Origin: Chloroflexota bacterium | GTDB taxonomy: Bacteria > Chloroflexota > Anaerolineae > B4-G1 > DUEL01 | Assembly (NCBI GenBank): GCA_014874475.1 | Contig: JADBJJ010000026.1 | Location: forward strand, 62,001 to 126,000 | DNA length: 64,000 nucleotides | Direction of reading: 5' to 3' | Part shown: positions 1-10,963 of the stretch, in pieces | Layout of the letters: every line of letters begins with the position of its first letter | Numbering within the stretch: position 1 is the first letter of the stretch | Translations under genes and position numbers: made by a program | Notes under the pieces: model-generated | Told to the model about the DNA's origin: nothing | The model's database searches: none | Seen by the model: the letters and a program-made list of their open reading frames with translations, nothing else

Positions 1-381
1 GGCATAGAGGAGCACACGGCCGTGGTGCTGGATTTTGCCGCTGGGAATGCCCGGGTAATGGGCCGGAGTGGCGTCGTGGTCCGTCGGGGCGGGGAAGAGA
101 GCCGCTTTCGGCGAGGGGAGACTTTCCCGCTGCACCTTCTGGGGGAAGTACGTCTGCCCACTCTGGAGGAGGGACTCCCACCGGCGGTGGTGGAGGAGGT
201 GCTGGCAGCGGAGGCAGCGGAGGAATCGTTGCCCCCGGAAGTAGCAGCCCTGGTAGAGGAAAGGGAGGCAACCCGCCGCGCGCGGGATTGGGCCCGCGCC
301 GACGCCATCCGGGAGGAACTATCCCGGATGGGCTATGTAGTGGAGGACACCGCCCAGGGCCCCCGCTTGCGGCGAAAATAA
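1..381 (+). CDS. Partial protein (5' end outside window): C-terminal part of a peptidase-E/type-1 glutamine-amidotransferase-like domain followed by a CysS C-terminal-like helical segment
   Basis: Frame is open from base 1 ([12 protein letters not shown]...). The tail [42 protein letters not shown] resembles the cysteinyl-tRNA synthetase C-terminus. Confidence 0.45.
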   Translation, partial: GIEEHTAVVLDFAAGNARVMGRSGVVVRRGGEESRFRRGETFPLHLLGEVRLPTLEEGLPPAVVEEVLAAEAAEESLPPEVAALVEEREATRRARDWARADAIREELSRMGYVVEDTAQGPRLRRK

Positions 382-506
382 GTCATCCCTGCCTCACCCC
401 CTGGCCTCTTCTCCCGTTTCCTGCTTGGCAGTGTTGATGTTCTCGCTTGCGCTCGGGGGCTCGCTACAAACTCACGAACCCGGCGTTCAGTGAGCATCTG
501 TCCCCT

Positions 507-3077
507 CTATTCTCCGCCGCGCCCGCCGGGGTTTGCGCCGGCGGGGCCCGGTGCCGGGGGCTGCCCGGCGTCCGGTGACACCCGCTCGCCCTTGCGGGCC
601 CGCGACCGGCGGGGCCGGTGGGCTTTCGGTGAATGCTGCGCCGACTCCTCCGATGGCTGGGGCGGTAGCAGTGCCACCTCCAGCACCTCGCCCATCCGCT
701 CCACCATCCACACTTTCAGTTCCCGCGTCACCCTACGGGGAATCTCCACCAGGTCCGGCTGGTTCCGTTTGGGGATGACGACCTCTTTCATACCAGCCCG
801 ATGGGCCGCCAGCAGTTTCTCCTTGATGCCGCCGACGGGCAGGACCCGCCCCCGCAGGGTGATTTCGCCCGTCATCGCCACCTTTCGCCGCACGGGGCGG
901 TGGGTGAGGGCAGAGATGAGCGCCGTCGCCATCGTGATGCCTGCCGACGGCCCGTCTTTCGGTATCGCCCCCTCCGGCAGGTGGATGTGGATGTCCGTCT
1001 TCTCAAAGACATCCGGAGCCACGCCCAGGTCTTTGGAGCGGGACCGGGCATAGCTGAGCGCTGCCTGGGCGGATTCCTGCATCACCTCCCCCAGTTGGCC
1101 GGTGAGGGTCAAACTGCCCTTACCAGGCATCAGAGCGACTTCCACCGGCATCAGGTCGCCGCCCGCTTCTGTCCAGGCCAGCCCCATCGCCAGCCCGATT
1201 TCGTCCCTCTCCTCAGCCTCATCGCGCGGGTAGCGGGGCGGACCCAGATAGCGGGGCAGGTCGGCGGGAGCGACCCGGGTCAGCAGCCGCTTCCCTTCCG
1301 CCAGCCGCCGCGCCGCCTTGCGGCAGATGTTGGCAACCTCCCGCTCCAGGTTGCGCACGCCGCCCTCGTAGGTGTACTCCCGGACGATGCGCCGCAGCGT
1401 TGCATCGGTGAACGTGACCGGATGCCCGTTCAGCCCGTTCTCCTCTATCTGCCGGGGAATGAGAAACCGGCGGGCGATCTCCAGTTTCTCCTCTTCCACG
1501 TAGGACGGGAACTCAATCACTTCCATCCGGTCCCGCAGCGCCGGTGGAATGGGGTCCAGCGTGTTGGCCGTAGTGATGAAGAAGACTTTGGAAAGATTGT
1601 ACGGCACTTCCAGGTAATGGTCAGAGAAGGCGTGGTTCTGCTCCGGATCCAGCACCTCCAGCAGTGCCGCCGCTGGGTCGCCCCGGAAGTCCAGCCCCAG
1701 TTTGTCCACCTCGTCCAGCATAAAGACGGGGTTGATCGTTTTGGCCCGCCGCATAGTCTGGATGATGCGGCCGGGAAGGGCACCGATGTACGTCCGGCGA
1801 TGCCCCCGAATCTCCGCCTCGTCCCGAACCCCGCCCAGGCTTACCCGAACGAAGTTGCGGCCCAGCGCTTTGGCGATGGCCTGTCCCAGACTGGTCTTGC
1901 CCGTCCCCGGCGGGCCCACGAAGCAGAGAATGGGGCTCCGCATCTTCTCGGGGGCCAGTTTTTTGACCGCGATATATTCCAGGATGCGCTCTTTGGCCTT
2001 CGGCAGGCCATAGTGGGAGGACTCCAGGACTTCGGCGACGTGGCGGAGGTCCAGATTGTCCTCCGTCTCTTCGGTCCAGGGGAGTTCCAGCAGCCAATCC
2101 AGGTAGGTGCGGATGATGCCGACGTCGGGGGCCATTGGAGGCATAGCGGCCAGGCGGGCCAGTTCCCGCTCCGCTTGTGCCCGCACCTCCGGCGGGAACT
2201 GGGCCTGCTCTATCCGCCCCCGTAACTGGTTCAACTCCTGGGTGAAGGTATCCGTCTCCCCCAGTTCCGTCTGGATGGCTTTCATCTGCTCCCGCAGGAA
2301 GTACTCCCGCTGAGAGCGGTCCATCTCCTGCTGAACCTGGGTGTGGATTTTGCTCTCCAGTTCCAGAACGTCCAGTTCCTTGGCTAGCAGGACGTTGACC
2401 CGTTGCAGACGGGCGGTGGGGTCCAGTATCTCCAGGATTTCCTGTCGCTGCGCTGTATCCAGGTTGAGGCTCTGGGCGATGATGTCTGCCAGCCAGCCCG
2501 GCTCCCGGATGTTCAGCGCGAAGACGTAGAGGTCTTCGGGGAGATGATGGCTCAACTGGACGACGCGTTCAAAGAGGTTGAGGACAGCCCGCATCAGCGC
2601 TTCGGTCATCTGGGAGCGCTCTGTTGACTCCACGATGGGCATCGCCCGGACGCGGATATACGGCTCCAGATGGACGTATTCCAGAATCTGCACCCGCTGA
2701 TGGCCCTGGGCCAGGATGCTGAGAGTGCCATCGGGCATGCGGAGCATACGCCCGATGACGATGTCGGTGCCGAAGTTGTAAAGGTCTTCCGGCCCCGCCT
2801 CTTCTGTCTGAGCGTCCCGCTGGGCGACGGCAATGAGTGGCTCATCCAGTTCCAGCGCCACCTCCACCGCCTCAATGGACAAGGGTCGCGCCACTACCAG
2901 CGGGGCGACCATACGGGGGAAAAAGACCATATCCCGCAAGGGCAGGAGCGGCCCCTCAATAATCTCCTCCGCTTGCTCCTCGGTGAACTCTTCGTCTTCG
3001 TACTGGTCGAAATACGGGAAAAACCCAGGCTGCGACCAGCCCATTTGAGTCCACCATTCGCCCCAATCGCGGTTCAT
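507..3077 (-). CDS. lon: ATP-dependent Lon protease
   Basis: 856 aa. N-terminal LON domain, Walker [16 protein letters not shown], and Ser-Lys catalytic region [17 protein letters not shown]. Confidence 0.97.
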   Translation of the reverse strand: MNRDWGEWWTQMGWSQPGFFPYFDQYEDEEFTEEQAEEIIEGPLLPLRDMVFFPRMVAPLVVARPLSIEAVEVALELDEPLIAVAQRDAQTEEAGPEDLYNFGTDIVIGRMLRMPDGTLSILAQGHQRVQILEYVHLEPYIRVRAMPIVESTERSQMTEALMRAVLNLFERVVQLSHHLPEDLYVFALNIREPGWLADIIAQSLNLDTAQRQEILEILDPTARLQRVNVLLAKELDVLELESKIHTQVQQEMDRSQREYFLREQMKAIQTELGETDTFTQELNQLRGRIEQAQFPPEVRAQAERELARLAAMPPMAPDVGIIRTYLDWLLELPWTEETEDNLDLRHVAEVLESSHYGLPKAKERILEYIAVKKLAPEKMRSPILCFVGPPGTGKTSLGQAIAKALGRNFVRVSLGGVRDEAEIRGHRRTYIGALPGRIIQTMRRAKTINPVFMLDEVDKLGLDFRGDPAAALLEVLDPEQNHAFSDHYLEVPYNLSKVFFITTANTLDPIPPALRDRMEVIEFPSYVEEEKLEIARRFLIPRQIEENGLNGHPVTFTDATLRRIVREYTYEGGVRNLEREVANICRKAARRLAEGKRLLTRVAPADLPRYLGPPRYPRDEAEERDEIGLAMGLAWTEAGGDLMPVEVALMPGKGSLTLTGQLGEVMQESAQAALSYARSRSKDLGVAPDVFEKTDIHIHLPEGAIPKDGPSAGITMATALISALTHRPVRRKVAMTGEITLRGRVLPVGGIKEKLLAAHRAGMKEVVIPKRNQPDLVEIPRRVTRELKVWMVERMGEVLEVALLPPQPSEESAQHSPKAHRPRRSRARKGERVSPDAGQPPAPGPAGANPGGRGGE

Positions 3078-3103
3078 ATCGTGCTCCGTATTCCGTATTT
3101 CGG

Positions 3104-4456
3104 TTAGTCGGTTCGGTCGTTTTCGGGGACAGGTTGGCCGTTATGTTCGGCCCACTCCTCCCGGGCGTCGGCAACCAGGAAGATGGAGCCGGTGACCAGA
3201 ATGCCGGCATCCGGCCCCAGCAGCGTGAGGGCCCGCTGAAAAGCACGCCGGATGTTGACGGCGATCTCGGCGCCGCCGCCGACCGACACAGCCATGTCCG
3301 CCAGTTCTACCGGAGTGGCAGAGCGAGGGTGATCGGAGCGGGTGACGATGAGATGGCCGGCGATCGGCAGAAGTGCCCGCAGCATTCCGGGAATGTCCTT
3401 ATCCGTGGACGCGCCGAAGATGAGCACCCAGCGGCGGCCCGGGAACCACTCCTGGAGCGTCTCGCGCAGGACTTCGGTGGAGTACGGGTTATGGGCGCAA
3501 TCCACCACTACCAGCGGGTCGGCGCTGAGGATTTCCAGCCGCCCCGGCCACTTCACCGTCCGCAGCCCCTCCTGAGCCGCCGCGCGGGAGAGGCGGAAGC
3601 CCCTCTCCAGGAGAATCTGAAGCGCGGCCAGGGCGAGAGCCCCGTTCTGCAACTGATGACGGCCCAGCAGAGGAATCCAGTACTCGCCGGCCAGGTCGTC
3701 CCGCCCGTCGCCGATGCGGCGGACGGTGAAGGATTGTCCCTTCTGGTCAAAGGGGCCAGGCTCCCAGACCCAATCGCGCCCCATCACGGTTAGGGGGGCC
3801 TGGCGGGCGCGCGCCGTCTCCTCTATGACCGCCAGCGCCTCCGGGCGCTGCGGCGCAGTGACCACGGGGATACCGTTCTTGATAATTCCGGCCTTCTCCG
3901 CCGCGATTTCCGGCAGCGTGTTCCCCAAAAGGTAAGTGTGGTCCAGGCTCAGAGAGGTGATGATGGCCACCTCCGGACGGATGACGTTGGTGGCGTCCAG
4001 CCGTCCTCCCAGGCCGACCTCGGCCACCAGCACGTCTATTTTCTGGCGGGCGAAGTAGGTGAAGGCGATGGCGGTGATGGCCTCAAAGGTGGTGATGCCA
4101 GGGATACGGGCAATGAGTGGGCGGAATTCCTCCACCAACGCGACCACGTCCTGGCGGGAAATCAGGTCGGCGCCGATGCGGATGCGCTCGCGGAAAGTGT
4201 GGAGGTGGGGGGAGGTATAGAGGCCGGTGCGGTACCCCGCCGCGCGCAGGACCGATTCCATCATCGCCGAAGTGGAGCCTTTCCCCTTGGTCCCGGCGAT
4301 GTGAACGGATGGGTAGAGGCGGTGGGGGTTTCCCACCATCTCCAGCAGCCGCTCCACGCGGGAAAGGTCCAGAGTCTCCGGCGAATAACGCTCAATCCGC
4401 CGTTTCTCGTAGTCGGTCAGGCTGTGAAGGTATTCTATGGCTTCCCGGTAGGTCAT
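3104..4456 (-). CDS. folC: Bifunctional folylpolyglutamate synthase/dihydrofolate synthase
   Basis: Mur-ligase family motifs [35 protein letters not shown]. Confidence 0.95.
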   Translation of the reverse strand: MTYREAIEYLHSLTDYEKRRIERYSPETLDLSRVERLLEMVGNPHRLYPSVHIAGTKGKGSTSAMMESVLRAAGYRTGLYTSPHLHTFRERIRIGADLISRQDVVALVEEFRPLIARIPGITTFEAITAIAFTYFARQKIDVLVAEVGLGGRLDATNVIRPEVAIITSLSLDHTYLLGNTLPEIAAEKAGIIKNGIPVVTAPQRPEALAVIEETARARQAPLTVMGRDWVWEPGPFDQKGQSFTVRRIGDGRDDLAGEYWIPLLGRHQLQNGALALAALQILLERGFRLSRAAAQEGLRTVKWPGRLEILSADPLVVVDCAHNPYSTEVLRETLQEWFPGRRWVLIFGASTDKDIPGMLRALLPIAGHLIVTRSDHPRSATPVELADMAVSVGGGAEIAVNIRRAFQRALTLLGPDAGILVTGSIFLVADAREEWAEHNGQPVPENDRTD

Positions 4457-4598
4457 TGTTCACCTCTAACAGATCATTTTACCGCGTTTGGCTGGAATTG
4501 CAAACATCGGCGGGGCGCGCCTGCTGGCAGAGGGAATCATTGCGGGCGCAAAGGTTTCGGTGGGAGTAAGATGACGGTCGCCTTGGAGGCGACCGTCA

Positions 4599-5729
4599 TT
4601 ACAAATATTGTCGCAGTTGTCGGCTGCGTCGGGGGTGACGCAAACGGCGGAGGGCCTTGCCTTCAATCTGGCGGATTCGCTCGCGAGTCAGGCCAAATTT
4701 TTGCCCCACTTCCTCCAGGGTGTGGCTGCGGCTTCCACCCAACCCGAAGCGGAGGCGCAGGATGCGGGCTTCCCGGGGGCTGAGCGTGGATAGCACCTCC
4801 TCTACCTTCTCCGCCAGCATCTTTTGATACGCGCTCTGGGGCGGGGTAGGGGTGGAATCGTCCTCAATGAACGCCCCCAGTTCGTTATCTTCCTCCTCCC
4901 CTACCGGGTGTTCCAGGCTGAGCGGCCTCCAGGAGACGCGCAACATCCACTGGACTTTGCGCGGTTCCATATCCAGTTCAGCAGCAATCTCCTCGGGTGA
5001 AGGGGGACGACCGTACTCCTGCTCCAGTTGCTGGGCCGTCTTGTAGAGCCGACGGATGCGGTCGGACATGTGGACGGGAACCCGGATCGTCCGGCTCTGG
5101 TCAGCCACAGCCCGGCTGATCGTCTGGCGGATCCACCAGGTCGCGTAGGTGCTGAATCGGTAACCTCGCCGGTAGTCAAATTTCTCCACGGCTTTCATAA
5201 GGCCGAGATTCCCTTCCTGAATCAGGTCCAGGAAGGGAACTCCGCGGCCGATGTACTTTTTGGCAATGCTGACGACCAGGCGGGTATTCGCTTTGATCAG
5301 GTGTTCCCGGGCGGCCCGGCCCTCTTCCACCAGCACTTCCAGTCGGGCCCGCTCCGCCGGGTCTGTCCCGTTGTTGGAAAGTTCCTGCTCCGCCTCGCGC
5401 CCGATTTCAATGACATGAGCCAGATGGGTTTCTTCTTCCAGAGAGAGTAAGGGCACCCGAGCCATTTCCCGAAGGTAAAGGCCCACTGCGTCATCTGCCG
5501 CAATCCCGCTCATATCATCCAGGTCCACCTCGGCCGATTCGGCCAGGTCTCCCATCTCCGACGCGGGTAACTCATCGTATATCTCAATGCCTGCTTCGCT
5601 CAACAGCGCGATGATTTCATCCAGTTGCTCCGGGGAGCCTTCGGCCTCGGGCAACAGGTCCAGAACATCGCTGGTCGTCAGGCACCCCTGGGCTTCCGCC
5701 TTCTCCAGCAGCTCTTCCAGTATATCCAT
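4599..5729 (-). CDS. rpoD: RNA polymerase primary sigma factor (RpoD/SigA family)
   Basis: Regions 1.1, 2 ([37 protein letters not shown]), 3 and 4 ([18 protein letters not shown]). Start placed at MDILEELL, with GAAGGAG RBS upstream. Confidence 0.96.
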   Translation of the reverse strand: MDILEELLEKAEAQGCLTTSDVLDLLPEAEGSPEQLDEIIALLSEAGIEIYDELPASEMGDLAESAEVDLDDMSGIAADDAVGLYLREMARVPLLSLEEETHLAHVIEIGREAEQELSNNGTDPAERARLEVLVEEGRAAREHLIKANTRLVVSIAKKYIGRGVPFLDLIQEGNLGLMKAVEKFDYRRGYRFSTYATWWIRQTISRAVADQSRTIRVPVHMSDRIRRLYKTAQQLEQEYGRPPSPEEIAAELDMEPRKVQWMLRVSWRPLSLEHPVGEEEDNELGAFIEDDSTPTPPQSAYQKMLAEKVEEVLSTLSPREARILRLRFGLGGSRSHTLEEVGQKFGLTRERIRQIEGKALRRLRHPRRSRQLRQYL

Positions 5730-5751
5730 ACTTCCACTCCTTCTTCTATCC

Positions 5752-6261
5752 TTACTCCCCACCTTGCAAGAATTGAGCCAGGGAAGCCAGTCGGGGGTCT
5801 ACTCTCTCCTCCGCGCAGAGGCAGGGTTCCAGGTTCAGATTGGCTCCGCACTCCGGGCAGATGCCCTTGCAATCCGGGCGGCACAGCGGCTTCATTGGTA
5901 AGTTGACCCAGATTTGCTCTCGCAGCAGGGGCAGGGGGTCAAACCATCCCTCGTCGGTCAGAGTGCACGAAATGCCGGGGCGTGGCCGTCCGCTCAGACC
6001 GATGGTCTCCTCTACTTCCAAGACGGTATCATACAGAAATGGTTCCAGACATCGGACACAATCTATCTCCACACGGGTCTCTACCTGGGCTTCCACCAGA
6101 ATACCGCCCTGGACGCGGGTGAAATGAATGGGGCCGCGGAGAAAGGCCACCGAGATGTCATCCAGTTGCTGAGGGCCTTCATCCAGGGTAAAGGAGAGGC
6201 GCTCGCCCGGACGCGCCCCGATGAGCGGGGACAGGTCTATCTGAACCATAGAAACACACAA
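5752..6261 (-). CDS. YceD/DUF177 family protein
   Basis: Conserved C-x2-C / C-x3-C-x2-C pattern ([26 protein letters not shown]). Confidence 0.85.
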   Translation of the reverse strand: MCVSMVQIDLSPLIGARPGERLSFTLDEGPQQLDDISVAFLRGPIHFTRVQGGILVEAQVETRVEIDCVRCLEPFLYDTVLEVEETIGLSGRPRPGISCTLTDEGWFDPLPLLREQIWVNLPMKPLCRPDCKGICPECGANLNLEPCLCAEERVDPRLASLAQFLQGGE

Positions 6262-6262
6262 A

Positions 6263-6343
6263 AGTACCAGGCACTTCCTCAGGCCCTGAAGGTCTCAGGA
6301 GAAAAAGAAATCCGCCAAATCAACCGGAAAAGTGCCTGGTACT
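6263..6343. repeat. Inverted repeat AGTACCAGGCACTT ... AAGTGCCTGGTACT (14-bp perfect arms), copy 1 of a palindrome family
   Basis: Arms at 6263-6276 and 6330-6343. Core AGTGCCTGGYAC is shared with 50488-50518. Confidence 0.85.
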
Positions 6344-6659
6344 GAATCGTTCAACCGCCTTTATGCCAGGTTTGTGCATATTATATCAGAAAAGAAGGCG
6401 TTCGTCAAGGGTTTCAGGAGTAATTCGGGCATTTTTTCAAAGTCTTCTTGAAATCCAGCGACCTGTGCCTCAATTTCCCTCGTTTCTCCCCACTCGCCTT
6501 CGGCGGTAGGGGGAGCGGAGGGATGAGGAGCGCGGGGCTCATAAGCCGCCTTTGCCCAACTCGTGCCCGAACCTCGGTCTGACCGGGTTGCCCGTTAGAC
6601 CATTTTCTGGTAATATACAGTCGCACCGGAACAGTCCTATCTGCGCAAGGAGAACAGCC

Positions 6660-7061
6660 ATGAAAGTCCTCTCCTATTATGCCGAACTCTGTGTTGGCTG
6701 CCATATCTGCGAGGAGGTCTGCGCGGAGACCTGGTTCAAGACCCCCGACGCGGCGAAATCCAGTATTGTGATCCGGGATGAGGGTGCGGGTCCCTTGCAG
6801 GCCACGTTCTGTATCCAGTGCGGCGAGTGCATTGCGGTCTGCCCGACCCAGGCTCTGTATCGGGACAAACAGGGCATTGTACGGTTGCGCAAGCAACTCT
6901 GTGTGGGGTGCCTCTCCTGCGTGGGCTTCTGTCCATATCTGGCGATGTTCTACCATCCCGATCTGCTGGAACCGTTCAAGTGCGTGGCCTGCGGGCAATG
7001 CGTGAAGGAGTGCCCTGCAGATGCGCTGGCCCTGGCGGAGATGCCTACCCCCACACCGTAA
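6660..7061 (+). CDS. 4Fe-4S dicluster ferredoxin-like electron-transfer protein (HycB/CooF-like)
   Basis: Multiple CxxCxxC(x)nC motifs (CVGCHICEEVC, CIQCGECIAVCP, CVGCLSCVGFCP, CVACGQCVKECP). RBS AAGGAG precedes ATG at 6660. Confidence 0.9.
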   Translation: MKVLSYYAELCVGCHICEEVCAETWFKTPDAAKSSIVIRDEGAGPLQATFCIQCGECIAVCPTQALYRDKQGIVRLRKQLCVGCLSCVGFCPYLAMFYHPDLLEPFKCVACGQCVKECPADALALAEMPTPTP

Positions 7062-7221
7062 GAGAGTCTGAAAACGGCGAAGGACACGAAGGGCACGAAA
7101 CACCCCTTGCTCCCCTTGGGGTATTTCGGGGAAATCAGCGTGAGGGGAAAAACCGAACAGGAGTTTGGAGCGAAGGTGAGACCTTCGCTCTAAACTCCCG
7201 TTTTTCTCCGCAGGGTATCTT

Positions 7222-9432
7222 TTACTGAACCCGAATCCGGTTCAGGAGCAGGAAATTCTGGCCGTCCTCCAACCGGAGACGTTCGCCGGTATCGGGCCGG
7301 TAGAGGCCGATTTCCACCTCATAGAAGCCTGGCGGCGTCTCCGGCTTCACTCGCAGAGTGTAAGTTTCCCGGTACACCTTCCCGGCCTGCCATTGAGAAG
7401 TGGGCGGAGTCGGTGGCCGGTCCTCCTGCCCCCAGAGAGTCTGCGGCGGCTCCAGGATGTGGGTAAAGACGGTGTAGTCGTGGTCGGTGGGGCCAAGAGC
7501 CCGCCAGTACAGGGTCAACACGACCGTGTCGCCAGGGCGCACCCGCCGGGGGGCCATCTCGTACCCCACCAGTTCTATCCGGTCACCGAAACGGTAGGAG
7601 ACGGGATTGGGATACAGGCCCGGGCGAGGCCGGAGGGTCAACTCTCCAAAGGAAACGTGGCGCTGAATGTCGGCTTGTCCCGCAACCGGCATCCGTTCCC
7701 CGGTCCGCAAGTCGTAGAACCCCATCATCAGCGAAAGGCGCGCCGGAGCCACCGCGGTCTCGGGCACCCGCAGCCGGAAGACCTCCGCCCAGCGCTCCCC
7801 TGCCCGCAGTTGGGTCGCCCGGACCAGCCCCTGTTGGGGATAACGGTCGTCCTGGGCCAGGATAATCTCCAGGTCGTCCACCAGGTGAACGAAGAGGCTC
7901 CAGTCCCGCGTCGGGGGCCGGAGGGTTTCCAGATAGAGCGTCAGGTCTACGGTCTCCCCCGGTTCCAGCGAGGAGGGGCGGAGGTCATATCCCAGCAGAC
8001 GGAACTCGTCGCCGAAGGTCGCTTCCAGAGGGTTGGGCATCTCCGTCGGGACCAGCAGGTCGGGGGGGCGATAGGCGGGGGCAATCCAGAGAGCCGGCGC
8101 CAGCAGGGCCAGGGCTCCCAGAAAGAGGGCAGGGAGGGCCTGAAGAACCGATCCCGCGCGATGGGAGCGGCCGATGGCTCGCGCAACCGCTTCCCAGCCG
8201 ACCCACAGTCCCAGGGAGATGGGCCCGATAGCGGGGAACAGCAGCCGCCCCTGTGAGGCGAAAGTCTGGGCAGTCCAGCGCAGGAAGGCGACAAAGAGGA
8301 TGGCCCCATAGCCCAGAAGCCCCAGCCCGATGGCCCACTCTTCCCTCCAAATGCGGGTACGGACGGCGCAGGCCAACTCCCGGCCTACCCAGGCCAGAAG
8401 CCCCAAGGTTGCCAGTCCGGCCCAGGCATCCAGCACCCAGTATATCCACACCGGCATCAGGACGTTCATCGCGCCAAAGACCCCCCAGAAGGACCACCGG
8501 AAACCCTGGAACTCCCGCAGAAGGTCGGCGGGGGTAGCAGCCCGCCGCCCGACAATGTCCAGCATCACCGAGAGGCCGAAGGGGTCGTGGTAGAGGGTCC
8601 AGTTGCGCCAGAACCACCAGCCGCAGAGGGCCAGGGCAATGGAAAATACGGCCAGAACGGCGATGCCCTTTTGGGAAAGGCGGGGGACTTTGACCAACAG
8701 AACCACCAGCGCCAGGGGCCAGAGGGTCAGGCCGCTCAGTTTCGCCAGCGCGGCGACTCCGAGCCCCACTCCCAGCAAGACGGCGCGGGGCCAGGAGAAT
8801 CCCTGCCGCCAGAGGATGGCCAGAACCCAGAGGCTGGCAGCGGTGGCAGCGTTGACCAGGGCGTCGTTGTTCACCGACGCGGTGATAAACAGGAACATCG
8901 GGTTAACGGCGACCAGCAGACCACTCCCCCATGCCCAGCCAGGACGGTCGGGGAAGAGCAGGCGCACCGTGTTCACCGTTGCCAGGACGGTCAGCAAACC
9001 CAGCGCCACCGAGACCAGCCGCCAGAGGTGAAGGGTGAGAACAGCGCCACGCCAGGGGAATCGTTCTGAGGGGCCATGAAGTACCTGATTACGATTGGCG
9101 ACTCTGTAAGCGTCTCCGGGGTGGGCATGCGGATTGCGATGAAAGATTTTCTCAAAGTCATTTAAAGGAAGGCGCACCCCGCGCGTAAGTGCGGCCAGAA
9201 AAACGTAATAAAGCGGTGGTTGACTTCCTTCCTGCCGCCAGAGGGTTTCCTCGCCCGGGCGTTGAACCGGAAGTCCTTCTCCTCTCGCCAGCCGAACCCC
9301 CATGCCGATATGCCACATCTCGTCGGAAGACTCAAAGAGGGGATTTATCGCATTATGGAAAAGGGCGAGAGTAAGGTAAAGGGCCAAGATAAGGAAGAGA
9401 CGCGATCCCAACAGATTATTTTTTGACATCAT
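7222..9432 (-). CDS. Multi-pass membrane glycosyltransferase-like protein (GT39/DUF2142-like)
   Basis: 736 aa with many TM helices and an N-terminal acidic loop (ESSDEMWHIGMG). Confidence 0.7.
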   Translation of the reverse strand: MMSKNNLLGSRLFLILALYLTLALFHNAINPLFESSDEMWHIGMGVRLARGEGLPVQRPGEETLWRQEGSQPPLYYVFLAALTRGVRLPLNDFEKIFHRNPHAHPGDAYRVANRNQVLHGPSERFPWRGAVLTLHLWRLVSVALGLLTVLATVNTVRLLFPDRPGWAWGSGLLVAVNPMFLFITASVNNDALVNAATAASLWVLAILWRQGFSWPRAVLLGVGLGVAALAKLSGLTLWPLALVVLLVKVPRLSQKGIAVLAVFSIALALCGWWFWRNWTLYHDPFGLSVMLDIVGRRAATPADLLREFQGFRWSFWGVFGAMNVLMPVWIYWVLDAWAGLATLGLLAWVGRELACAVRTRIWREEWAIGLGLLGYGAILFVAFLRWTAQTFASQGRLLFPAIGPISLGLWVGWEAVARAIGRSHRAGSVLQALPALFLGALALLAPALWIAPAYRPPDLLVPTEMPNPLEATFGDEFRLLGYDLRPSSLEPGETVDLTLYLETLRPPTRDWSLFVHLVDDLEIILAQDDRYPQQGLVRATQLRAGERWAEVFRLRVPETAVAPARLSLMMGFYDLRTGERMPVAGQADIQRHVSFGELTLRPRPGLYPNPVSYRFGDRIELVGYEMAPRRVRPGDTVVLTLYWRALGPTDHDYTVFTHILEPPQTLWGQEDRPPTPPTSQWQAGKVYRETYTLRVKPETPPGFYEVEIGLYRPDTGERLRLEDGQNFLLLNRIRVQ

Positions 9433-9538
9433 TGGCGTGGAATCCGTAGCACTATCGGTCTCCTTGACCTCTAATCCGAAGAAGGATCAGAGTGAAAGCG
9501 TCCTATTAGACCTTTCTGGACTCTGGCAAAAATGAATT

Positions 9539-9592
9539 GAGCATAAGGTTTCTCCTGATCTACCGGTTCCAACAGGAGATAGCCCTATGCTC
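9539..9592. repeat. Long imperfect hairpin in intergenic region
   Basis: GAGCATA...TCTCCTG / CAGGAGA...TATGCTC; two 7-bp perfect arms separated by a partly paired internal segment. Confidence 0.7.
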
Positions 9593-9654
9593 ACTCTTAT
9601 TATACCTATCCGAACAACTTTGCACATCTATCCATTCTTGATTTGCTCCACGTC

Positions 9655-10950
9655 TCAGGGGGCATCCAGGTCCTGGAGATAAAGAGGCCCGCCTGAAACA
9701 TTTCCTGCACCAGGAATAGGTTGCGGTTTATCCGTCCAGTGGCCGTCATTTATGTCTGACCCTTTATCCCTGTTGCCCAGCCTGCCCAGAAATGCCGCGG
9801 TCCGGCGGGCAATGCGGTCCCAAGCGAAGTCGGCGGAGAGAGCCCGCGCGCCGGCCTCCAGACAGGCCCGCAGCGCCGGGTCGCGCCAGAGCCGCCGGAC
9901 CGCCTCCGCCAGCGCGCTCGCATCCCGGGGCGGCACCAGCAGCATATTCTCCCCGTCCCGCACCTCCGGTAGCGGCACCGCCGGACGGGTGGTGACAATC
10001 GCCCGCCCGTGGGCCAGGCAGGCATGCAGCGTCCCCCGCCGGAAGGAGACGCCGTCCCGATAGGGGAGGACACAGACGTCGGTCGCCAGGAGGCCCGCCG
10101 AGACCGCCTGCGGGTCAGTGTAGCCGGTCCGATGGACCCGCTCCCTCAGCCCCAGTTCGGCGATGAGACCGTCCACGAAGGCGGCATAGGCCCGGTTGGT
10201 GGGGTCGGAGGTACCCACCTGCCCGCCGACCATCAGCAGGTGGGCCGGGACGCCCCACTCCACCAGCAGCGCCAGCGCCCGGATCAGATCCTCCCCGCCC
10301 TTGCTCTCGTTGAGAAAGCCAAAATAGCCCATGAGAAGGTCACCAGGGCCCACGCCCCAGCGGGCCCGCTCGGCGGTTCGATCGTAGTTGGGGGGCGGCG
10401 CGGGCGGAATGTTGCTCCCGATGGGGATGAGGGCCAGGCGGTCCTGGGGAATCTCCCCCTCCAGCCGGAGATAGTCCTCGTGGTTAGTGGCGATGACGCC
10501 GTCGGCGCGGCGGGCCAGCATGCGGACAACCTGCCAGCGCAAGGGGCCAGCCTTAGGAAAGAGATAGGGCACCCGCAGGTCGTGAAAGGTCACCACCAGC
10601 GGCGAGCGCGCGGAGGGCCGGGGAAGGAAATGGACTGCTGGGTGCATCCCGTAGGCGGCGGCCTGGTACTGGAGGTTCAGAGCGTCCAGCCGTTCCTCTC
10701 GGGCCACCCGCAGGACCTCCCGCCAGCAGCCCCAGCGCCAGGAAGGGACGGCGCGATGGACGGAGCACGTCGCAGGTCGCACGTCGCCCGGCGCAGGGTG
10801 CAGGTCGCATAGGGCAGGGGAGCGGAGGGGGCCAGTGATGATGTGAACATCGTGGCCCAAGGCGGCCAGCGCTTCCGCCAGCCGGAAGGTAAAATCCCCC
10901 ACGCCGCCTTCATCCGGGGGAAATTCGCCAGTCACCAATCCGATGCGCAT
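9655..10950 (-). CDS. Glycosyltransferase family 4 protein
   Basis: MRIGLVTGEFPPDEGGVGDF; C-terminal EX7E-type region (PLPEVRDGENMLLVPPRDASALAEAVRRL). Confidence 0.9.
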   Translation of the reverse strand: MRIGLVTGEFPPDEGGVGDFTFRLAEALAALGHDVHIITGPLRSPALCDLHPAPGDVRPATCSVHRAVPSWRWGCWREVLRVAREERLDALNLQYQAAAYGMHPAVHFLPRPSARSPLVVTFHDLRVPYLFPKAGPLRWQVVRMLARRADGVIATNHEDYLRLEGEIPQDRLALIPIGSNIPPAPPPNYDRTAERARWGVGPGDLLMGYFGFLNESKGGEDLIRALALLVEWGVPAHLLMVGGQVGTSDPTNRAYAAFVDGLIAELGLRERVHRTGYTDPQAVSAGLLATDVCVLPYRDGVSFRRGTLHACLAHGRAIVTTRPAVPLPEVRDGENMLLVPPRDASALAEAVRRLWRDPALRACLEAGARALSADFAWDRIARRTAAFLGRLGNRDKGSDINDGHWTDKPQPIPGAGNVSGGPLYLQDLDAP

Positions 10951-10963
10951 AGGAAGTTACAGA

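Noticed and set aside
801-2225. 474-aa plus-strand ORF opposite lon
   Set aside because: Low-complexity antisense shadow of lon; no recognisable domain.
6414-7103. 229-aa minus-strand ORF opposite the ferredoxin
   Set aside because: The plus strand encodes a clear 4Fe-4S protein with RBS.
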